The notes below the pieces were generated by a model. The model was not told the origin of the DNA. It made no database searches and saw only the letters and a list, made by a program, of their open reading frames with translations. A program made the translations under genes and the position numbers. Positions 58,552 to 64,000 of a stretch of DNA of 64,000 bases are shown here, one piece after another (position 1 is the first letter of the stretch; every line of letters begins with the position of its first letter). The DNA is from Eggerthellaceae bacterium (lineage in GTDB: Bacteria; Actinomycetota; Coriobacteriia; Coriobacteriales; Eggerthellaceae): assembly GCA_022791455.1 (NCBI GenBank), contig JAAVZC010000006.1, positions 113,635-177,634 of the forward strand, read 5' to 3'.

Positions 58552-59343
58552 TCACTCATCGTACGTCGGGTTGTCGTGCGGAGCGGAAAGACCGGCCACG
58601 AAGACTCGGCCGAGGGTGTAATAGCCATGTTCGTTAGTGGTTAGGCCATCGACGCCCTTGCCGTCCGCATAGACGTAAACCCAGCACCCCTTCGATTCGT
58701 CGGGGCTAACGGTGACGGTGTAGCTCCTGGTGGATGAGTCATTACTCGCAATGATTGTAGTGGTTCCTATTCCGATGCCGGTCACCAGGCCGCTGGAGTC
58801 AACCGTAGCGACGGCGGGGTTAGAGGATTCGAACTTGTTATACGTAGGTGCCTGGATTTGAGCGGTCTGACCAATCAGAACCGTGAAAGAAGTCTGATTC
58901 CAGCTTACCGTTCCGTCCGCATAAGTCACCACGCTATCCGCCGTGTAAGCAGCGGCGTTGCTGGTGGCGAAGACGGAGGTTTTGGAGAGCATTTCGGGGA
59001 TGGAGAGCTCTTCCTCCTCTACGGTCTCCACGACGGGGGTTTCCTCAACGACGTCCTCGGCAGGAGCCTCGGCCTTTTCGGTCTCGTCGGCGTCGGTGTT
59101 GCCCTCTTCTTCGGCGTCTTCCTCGGTCGAAACCTCTTCGGTCACTTCGCCTTCAGTCTCGGCCTCAACCTCGGGAGTTTCCTCCAGGGACTCTTCGGAT
59201 TCCTTCTCCTGCTCGAGCGCGTCCACGTCCTCCTCGGCGAACGCCTTGGTGTTCACGGTGCCCAGCACCATGACGGCGGAGGTCATAACCGCCAACGACT
59301 TGCCGGCCAGCGTGTCCTTCAAACTCCAAACATCCTGAGACAT
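58552..59343 (-). CDS. Large surface protein, N-terminal part (signal peptide and Big_2-like domain)
   Basis: A 263-residue ORF starting at an ATG with GGGAG five bases upstream. A signal-like segment (about 17-37, SLAVMTSAVMVLGTVNTKAFA) leads to a Glu-rich acidic stalk, then a Big_2-type Ig-like domain (about 145-215, FESSNPAVATVDSSGLVTGIG). It ends abruptly at TGA in ...NPTYDE. The frame continues without shift as AMVKNALKEGKTF in the next ORF, so this is the front of a protein of about 1640 residues. The stop could be a nonsense mutation (TGG to TGA is one change), a sequencing error or recoding. Confidence 0.83.
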   Translation of the reverse strand: MSQDVWSLKDTLAGKSLAVMTSAVMVLGTVNTKAFAEEDVDALEQEKESEESLEETPEVEAETEGEVTEEVSTEEDAEEEGNTDADETEKAEAPAEDVVEETPVVETVEEEELSIPEMLSKTSVFATSNAAAYTADSVVTYADGTVSWNQTSFTVLIGQTAQIQAPTYNKFESSNPAVATVDSSGLVTGIGIGTTTIIASNDSSTRSYTVTVSPDESKGCWVYVYADGKGVDGLTTNEHGYYTLGRVFVAGLSAPHDNPTYDE

Positions 59344-59743
59344 ACTCACTCCCAACCTTCCGTTGCTTAGCGACGTACCGCCGCCTCGCCTCTCTCGGAA
59401 CCACGACCCGATGCGATTCCTTTGCTTCCCTTGTGTGTTGGTGCTGGGCTCTCACCTGCACCTTTCATGCTGCCAACATAATGGCTACACAATTTCTTCA
59501 AAACTTAGCGCTAGAAGAATATAACAGTGTGGGAAATGCGGAGCAATAGTGAATTTTTTGTGATTAGCCACTTTTTTGGTGAAAGGGCTTGATTTTTAAG
59601 ATTTCGTTAAGAGTGGAGTTCACTCAAGGTACGATTTTGCCGTTATGCCAGATGAGAATAAGAATCGACCCACCTTCCGATGGGCCGATTGTTGATAGCG
59701 CAGAGGTCTTCCGCTATCGGAAATCTTTGGATAATGGCACCTT

Positions 59744-59807
59744 CAAACTTTTCATCTCGTTGAAAAGTTTGGCGCGATCTTGATTAGTTTTCATCTAGAT
59801 GAAAACT
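59744..59807. promoter_or_regulatory. Two operator-like palindromes
   Basis: CAAACTTTTCA-N6-TGAAAAGTTTG (59744-59771) and a perfect 24-base palindrome centred on CTAG, with core TTTTCATCTAGATGAAAA (59785-59808). They share TTTTCATCT. They lie in the 547-base gap between the surface protein start and abiEii, away from any intact gene start. The remainder of 59344-59740 is the surface-protein leader and AT-rich DNA with no credible gene. Confidence 0.6.
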
Positions 59808-59824
59808 AGTTTTCGCTCCATGCA

Positions 59825-59863
59825 CTCGCAACTCTTCGGGGGTTTCGAACTTGCGGGGGTCGC
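59825..59863 (+). repeat. 39-bp direct repeat, left copy (candidate att site)
   Basis: An exact 39-base copy of 61406-61444. On the minus strand it encodes DPRKFETPEELR, the end of the hypothetical membrane protein at 61386. Here no complete gene surrounds it. Confidence 0.9.
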
Positions 59864-59890
59864 TGCCTTTCTTGGCAGAGGTTGCGATAG

Positions 59891-60724
59891 CTAGTCTTGG
59901 CAGCCAGCTAGTGCCACAATAAATCTATTGCACCACTCTATCGCGCCACCGACTTCCTGGCATATGGATTCCGGTGGGTTTTGGGCAAGATATAGGGTCT
60001 CCCAGTCGTTTCCCTCAACCACCGTCGGCGGCCATTTCTGAATCTTCCTATAGGCGAATAATCGTTCGCAGGTTTGTTTAATCAGAGGCGCATCGATTTC
60101 TTCCTCTTGGGCGATGATTTGCAGATCTATAAGGTCATGGGCTCGTCTGCTGCCGGGTTCAGTCAGCCCATGTAGCTTTTGGGCAATCTGATAATGGGTC
60201 TTCATGAGAGCAACCGGGGCAGGATCGGGTAAACCTACCGCACGAAACATGTCTACTATTTCTGACGACATGGCCAAGTCAAAAGAATCTGCGTCTCCTA
60301 TCTCGTTATACCCCACTTCCAGGCGAACCGTGGTCCATGGTTTGCTTTCGTACGCAAGCTTTATGTCGAAAGGCCTCATAACGTAGCTCGCGGGGATGCC
60401 CTCAGGCGTTGCAGGCTTCCTTTCTACAATTCTTCCAGTGAAACCCTCCCACCCTTTCGAAAGGCTTTCATCAAGCTCATCGAGGAAGCTTTCAATGTCG
60501 CCTTGTCTGGCGGCATCCAAATCCTTGGTAAACCTCGTTGCGCGACCGCCGTATCTCATCTTTAGCGAGCTGCCTCCTTTAACCACTCCTCCGGGCAGCA
60601 TCTGGGCAACTACCACATCTGCGATGATGGTTCTTGCTCGCAAGGCGGCATCTTCTCGACCGAAGGCGCGCTCAATTGCCTTATCGAGGTTCACTCTGCT
60701 GTTGGGTCGCTTTGGTCTGTTCAT
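59891..60724 (-). CDS. AbiEii-type nucleotidyltransferase toxin
   Basis: A 277-residue nucleotidyltransferase of the AbiEii/AbiGii family, the toxin of type IV-like AbiE systems that provide phage defence by modifying tRNA or related targets. Motif I is GGSSLKMRYG (near 50-59), motif II TRFTKDLD (near 64-71); the DxD-like pair is therefore T-K-D-L-D. MKTHYQIAQKLHGLTEPGSRRAHDLIDLQII fits the family's motif IV region. The ATG overlaps the antitoxin stop by four bases. It ends 28 bases before the left direct repeat. Confidence 0.92.
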   Translation of the reverse strand: MNRPKRPNSRVNLDKAIERAFGREDAALRARTIIADVVVAQMLPGGVVKGGSSLKMRYGGRATRFTKDLDAARQGDIESFLDELDESLSKGWEGFTGRIVERKPATPEGIPASYVMRPFDIKLAYESKPWTTVRLEVGYNEIGDADSFDLAMSSEIVDMFRAVGLPDPAPVALMKTHYQIAQKLHGLTEPGSRRAHDLIDLQIIAQEEEIDAPLIKQTCERLFAYRKIQKWPPTVVEGNDWETLYLAQNPPESICQEVGGAIEWCNRFIVALAGCQD

Positions 60725-61248
60725 GCGAGCTCCTCTACTAAGGACTTAACATCTTTTCTTCTGATCAGGCCCTGCTCCGCCGCATCCTGTACAGCCTCCT
60801 GCAGACGCTCAGGCATAACCCTTCCCCTGCATCTGCGAATCGCGTCTGCAACAGACATGCTTGGCACTCCTTCGTATACCGTCGGCTCCAGACAGCTGGG
60901 AACTTGAACGATTTCGATGTAATCGGGAAGCTTCCTTCGCGTTCTTTTGGTTGTTCCCACGAAAACTCGGTCGGGGTTTACCAATGCCAACCCGTGCATT
61001 GCCAGCACGGATTCGTCCGCTATAAAAGATTCAGTCCCCACAAGCGCAACCGCATCTGCGTACAGATCCAAGGGCGTCGGGATATAGTGTTTTATGCGGA
61101 ACACGCCGCGCCCGACATGCGTAAGCTTTCCCCTGGCAGTGAGCTTTGAGAGTTCTTGCTTGGCAATGCCCAGCTCTCTGGCCTGGGCCGTTGTTATCAG
61201 CCCATAATTGTCAGACGCCCATTCATATATGTCATCATAATAACTCAT
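60721..61248 (-). CDS. AbiEi-type antitoxin / transcriptional regulator
   Basis: A 175-residue AbiEi family protein: N-terminal winged helix (YGLITTAQARELGIAKQELSKLTARGKLTHVGRGVFRI) and a C-terminal antitoxin domain with ADAVALVGTESFIADESVLAMHGLAL. AbiEi proteins bind inverted repeats in their own promoter and neutralise AbiEii. It is first in the bicistronic operon. A 15-base inverted repeat begins at its start codon. No strong Shine-Dalgarno is seen, so the mRNA may be nearly leaderless. Confidence 0.92.
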   Translation of the reverse strand: MSYYDDIYEWASDNYGLITTAQARELGIAKQELSKLTARGKLTHVGRGVFRIKHYIPTPLDLYADAVALVGTESFIADESVLAMHGLALVNPDRVFVGTTKRTRRKLPDYIEIVQVPSCLEPTVYEGVPSMSVADAIRRCRGRVMPERLQEAVQDAAEQGLIRRKDVKSLVEELA

Positions 61249-61283
61249 GTCAAAAGGATACCATTTTCGGTTACCTTTTGACA
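61248..61283. promoter_or_regulatory. AbiEi operator candidate
   Basis: TGTCAAAAGGATACC (61248-61262) and GGTTACCTTTTGACA (61269-61283) are complementary at 13 of 15 positions around a six-base spacer and lie exactly at the abiEi start. AbiEi regulators are known to bind such repeats. Confidence 0.7.
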
Positions 61284-61337
61284 GCTATATGAGGACCCAA
61301 TAATGGATCGTGGCATCATGGTCCACCTAAACAAACG

Positions 61338-61360
61338 GAGCCCGGCGGGTGGCCGGGCTC
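61338..61360 (-). terminator. Terminator of the hypothetical membrane protein gene
   Basis: GAGCCCGGC/GCCGGGCTC stem with five-base loop, followed by CGTTTGTTT on the minus strand. Confidence 0.75.
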
Positions 61361-61385
61361 TTGCTTGTTGCTCTATCGTCGCGCC

Positions 61386-61925
61386 TTAGGCGGTGGCCAG
61401 GATGGCTCGCAACTCTTCGGGGGTTTCGAACTTGCGGGGGTCGCCGCCGTTGCCCTCGAACACCACTTCGCCCTTCCAGGTGAGCTTCTCGCGCTGGGCG
61501 CCGGCCGGCTGCTGCTGACCGTCATCCTGCTTCTCGCGCTTGAACTCGGTGGTGCGCACCAGCAGCTTCGGCTGGAACTGGTCGGCCTCGGGGAAGTCCT
61601 TCTTCTCGAAGCCGTAGTCCAGGTTTTCTACAATCTGCGCCACGTTGGCCTCCAGCGGCACCGCGGGGTTGCGGGGCTCAAGGCCGACCTCGGAGTTGAA
61701 CAGCTGGCCGTCGCTCACGTACACCGAGCGGATCTTCTCGCGGCGAGAGCCCTCCACCTTGTTGATGATGAGCACAGCAGCCACGATAACCAGCCACCAT
61801 ACCAGCGTCACCAGGGGGTCGATGGGCGAGTCCACATGATTGAAGCCCAGCACGAACCACAGCACCAGCAGGAATACGGAAACAACGGCCGCGATGCTTA
61901 GGATTATGATGTTGCTCTTCTTCAT
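61386..61925 (-). CDS. Hypothetical two-helix membrane protein
   Basis: A 179-residue protein with two N-terminal membrane helices (about 5-27 and 39-57) joined by a short loop and a cytoplasmic-type, charged C-terminal domain of about 120 residues. AGAGGAAAAG lies before the ATG. It directly follows a surface protein gene on the same strand (27-base gap) and may be co-transcribed. I do not recognise the family. The last 20 codons contain the 39-base repeat that recurs on the other side of the AbiE module. Confidence 0.75.
   Translation of the reverse strand: MKKSNIIILSIAAVVSVFLLVLWFVLGFNHVDSPIDPLVTLVWWLVIVAAVLIINKVEGSRREKIRSVYVSDGQLFNSEVGLEPRNPAVPLEANVAQIVENLDYGFEKKDFPEADQFQPKLLVRTTEFKREKQDDGQQQPAGAQREKLTWKGEVVFEGNGGDPRKFETPEELRAILATA
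61406..61444 (+). repeat. 39-bp direct repeat, right copy (inside gene 3' end)
   Basis: Exact match to 59825-59863, same orientation. The two copies bracket abiEi/abiEii (1.6 kb). This copy is part of an intact coding 3' end, the usual geometry of an att site. Confidence 0.9.
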
Positions 61926-61952
61926 AGGTCTTTTCCTCTTCCCTTCCCCAGG

Positions 61953-64000
61953 TTATTTGCGAACAGCGGCGGTCATGCCGGCGGGCACGGTCACGGTTTC
62001 CTCGGTGGTTTCACCGGCGAAATCTTCCTCGCGGCTCTTGAGGCCACGGGTGAAGTTGGTGCGGCGGGCCACCACGCAACCAGCGTAGGCGATGGTCAGC
62101 AGGATACCAAGGATCGTGAGGAAGTGGACCCAGCAGTCGGGATCTTCGTTGTCGAAGGCGGTCTGCGGAACCTCATCGTCCTCGATGGTGGCCTCGGCGC
62201 GCTGGGTGCCGGCCTCGGGCAGGTTGGTCATGGGCGTGGGATCGTCGTCGATGGCCACGGGCTCCGGAGTGTCAACCGCGGGAGCAGCGGGAGCAGCCGG
62301 TGCGGGAGCCGGGGCCGGGGCCGGTGCGGGGGCCGGGGCGCCACCGCCACCACCAGCCGGAGGCGTGGGCGGAGTCGGCGGGGTCACGCCAGCCGGAACA
62401 ACCGGAGCAGCGGTAATGGTGAAGGTGGCGGGAACCACAATCACCGTGTAGTTCGGGTTGGCCAGATAAGACGCGGTCAGCACGTTCGGATAAACACCAG
62501 CCGCCTGAGCAGTGTTAGTGCGGTAGAAGCTGATGGCGCCCAGGTCGCCGGCGTTCACCAGACCAGTCACCGTACCAGTAAAGGCAGGATCAGCAGTACC
62601 AGCCATCTTGGTCGCACCGTTGACGGTAATGGTCACAGGCGCGGGGGTGATGGTGACGCGAGCGCTCACCGGGCGAGTGGTCTCGTAGTTGGCAGCGTTA
62701 GCGCGCACCCAAACGATGTAGGTACCAACGTTGGTGAAGGTCGGGTTGCTGGCAGACCAGTTCACACCATCGAGCGAGTACTCGAACGTGGAGCCTTCGA
62801 CGCGAGCGTTAGCAACGATGGAAGTAGCCACGCCGTTGTACACCTTGGTCATGCCGGCAGCGCCAGCGATGTTGTTCACAGTCACAACGTTGTCGTTCGC
62901 GTTGTTAACGTCCAGGTAGTTGTCCTCATAGCTCAAGACATAGTTGGTGAGAGCGGCCTCCAGATCGGTGCGACCAATAACGGTCACTTCGTTCTCGTAG
63001 CGCTTCGCCTCGTCGTAAGCCTCAACTTCGCTCCTCAGCGTCTGCTGGATAGCAGCCGGAACATCAGCGGTAACGAAACCACGATGATTATCGGAATCAA
63101 AAGCCTCTGCAGTAGCAGGCTGGTACTGCAGAGTAGCCGGTGCATCGTAGGTCATAGAAGCAGCCCCAGCGTAGATGGTCGCAGGACGCTTGTTGATCTT
63201 ATACGTCACGGTCGCATGGCCCGTGAAGTTGCTGCTCTTCGGCCAGATCTGGATCTCAATCGTATTTCCAGCGTTAATGAAGTCCTTGGTTAACCCATTG
63301 GCATGCTGGATCCAATAACTATTCTCAGCAGATTCCGCAGGGGTGCTCCAGTCTTCATAAACAAGCTCGGTATCGCCAAAATACACAGAAACGGGTTTCA
63401 GCAGCTGTTCCTGGCCGTTGTAGATCACGTCCTCCGGGCCCTCAACGGTCAGAACAGCAGTCGTAGGATCGGTCGGATCGTTGGTGATGTCGAGCGGTTC
63501 GATAGTCAGGGTTCCTTCAATAACTTCAATCTTGTAGTTGTCCAGGTTAGTACCAGGCAACGCCTCGTAGGTAAACGAGTTGTGCGCTCCACTTTCGTCG
63601 ACATTGGTAATAGAGGACGTAAAGGTAAGCTCGACACCTTCGCCCTCGACAAAGTCTCCAGCGTTCTTCAACGGACGCTCAGTACCATCCTCGCCCTTGT
63701 TGGTAAGCGGCTTGCCGTCGTAAACCTTGCTAAAGCTGTCGGATTCGAGAACAATCGGACGCTCGGTCACCTTGAGGGTGACGGTGGCGGTCTGGGTCAC
63801 GTAGCCCTCGGCGGTGGCGCGCACCTCGTAGGAGGCCTCGTCCACGTCCTTGATGGAGAGGGCGGTGGTGGTCCAGGCGTCGTCGCCGGCGCCGGCCGGG
63901 CGCCACTCCACGACCGCGCCCTCGATGTTGGCGGAGGCGGCGGCGAAGTGGGTGGCGGCGTCGTAGGCGCCGGTGTAGCCGTTGGCGGTCAGGGCCATCG
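61953..64000 (-). CDS. MBG/YDG-repeat surface protein (5' part outside window)
   Basis: At least 682 residues; the frame is open to the window end and the first Met in it is not a credible start, so the N-terminus lies outside. It is built of YDG/MBG-type domains (for example FSKVYDGKPLTNKGEDG, RPATIYAGAASMTYDAPA, TINGATKMAG-like PVTITVNGATKMAGTADPAF), then a Pro/Ala/Gly stalk, LPEAG in place of LPxTG, and a C-terminus homologous to that of the other surface protein (DCWVHFLTILGILLTIAYAG, then NFTRGLKSREEDFAG). It is probably a surface adhesin. Confidence 0.88.
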   Translation of the reverse strand, partial: MALTANGYTGAYDAATHFAAASANIEGAVVEWRPAGAGDDAWTTTALSIKDVDEASYEVRATAEGYVTQTATVTLKVTERPIVLESDSFSKVYDGKPLTNKGEDGTERPLKNAGDFVEGEGVELTFTSSITNVDESGAHNSFTYEALPGTNLDNYKIEVIEGTLTIEPLDITNDPTDPTTAVLTVEGPEDVIYNGQEQLLKPVSVYFGDTELVYEDWSTPAESAENSYWIQHANGLTKDFINAGNTIEIQIWPKSSNFTGHATVTYKINKRPATIYAGAASMTYDAPATLQYQPATAEAFDSDNHRGFVTADVPAAIQQTLRSEVEAYDEAKRYENEVTVIGRTDLEAALTNYVLSYEDNYLDVNNANDNVVTVNNIAGAAGMTKVYNGVATSIVANARVEGSTFEYSLDGVNWSASNPTFTNVGTYIVWVRANAANYETTRPVSARVTITPAPVTITVNGATKMAGTADPAFTGTVTGLVNAGDLGAISFYRTNTAQAAGVYPNVLTASYLANPNYTVIVVPATFTITAAPVVPAGVTPPTPPTPPAGGGGGAPAPAPAPAPAPAPAAPAAPAVDTPEPVAIDDDPTPMTNLPEAGTQRAEATIEDDEVPQTAFDNEDPDCWVHFLTILGILLTIAYAGCVVARRTNFTRGLKSREEDFAGETTEETVTVPAGMTAAVRK

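Noticed and set aside
58552..58554. TGA as selenocysteine codon in the surface protein
   Set aside because: No Sec context in such adhesins and no SECIS-like hairpin recognised just downstream; a nonsense mutation or error is simpler.
59589..59783. Short ORFs in the gap upstream of the surface protein
   Set aside because: No ribosome sites, no recognisable domains, AT-rich and with stops in the possible minus-strand remnant.

Overview
The window is a high-GC bacterial chromosome segment that most resembles the Eggerthellaceae (Coriobacteriia, Actinomycetota; Eggerthella/Gordonibacter/Adlercreutzia-like gut anaerobes). This is inferred from base composition, a periplasmic molybdopterin/multihaem respiratory module, an NRAMP-related Mg2+ transporter of the type described in Eggerthella lenta, IorAB, and large surface proteins with a shared unusual C-terminus. 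No rRNA is present to confirm it. Most genes lie on the minus strand; many long plus-strand ORFs are GC-rich shadows and are not annotated.

Layout. 1-4.8 kb: a two-component system (kinase cut by the window start), a membrane-anchored extracytoplasmic protein, and a DUF2975-like membrane protein coupled to an XRE regulator. 5.1-6.5 kb: a DUF4143 ATPase behind three phased operator-like repeats. 6.6-12.1 kb: purB, a lysozyme-like secreted protein with a structured leader, two TrkA proteins, a CorC-like CBS protein. 12.2-15.4 kb: an NRAMP-related (NRMT-type) transporter with an MgtE-like CBS protein. 15.5-19.3 kb: a 68-residue Cys-rich repeat protein, an SSS symporter and an NhaC antiporter. 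19.5-24.4 kb: an Rrf2 regulator, a membrane-anchored EEP hydrolase, a PaaK-like ligase and a SEC-C protein. 24.4-27.7 kb: a three-gene extracytoplasmic electron-transfer operon. 27.9-31.7 kb: a DJ-1 protein and purE-iorA-iorB. 31.7-34.6 kb: tRNA-Phe with an odd tRNA-derived element, two copies of a UUCG-capped hairpin element, a prepilin peptidase and a radical SAM protein. 34.6-44.7 kb: a long minus-strand block: rpsF-ssb-rpsR-rplI, orphan hicB, dnaB, SbcD/YhaN-like pair, purA-purD.

45.2-51.2 kb holds a tandem M14 carboxypeptidase-like pair, one of which has lost its catalytic residues, and an ATP-grasp/alpha-E/transglutaminase operon whose transglutaminase carries an in-frame palindromic repeat. 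51.4-51.9 kb holds two tRNA-Ser genes, the second followed by a relative of the tRNA-Phe element. 51.9-64 kb holds an ABC ATPase, a PrsA-like lipoprotein, a giant surface protein split by one in-frame TGA, an AbiE toxin-antitoxin module between perfect 39-bp direct repeats, and a second surface protein that runs off the end.

Most interesting: the small repeat protein whose repeats differ only synonymously at the conserved core; the two tRNA-linked elements; the covarying hairpin family; the repeat inserted in frame in a transglutaminase; the M14 enzyme/pseudoenzyme pair; the split surface protein; and the AbiE insertion at a gene 3' end.
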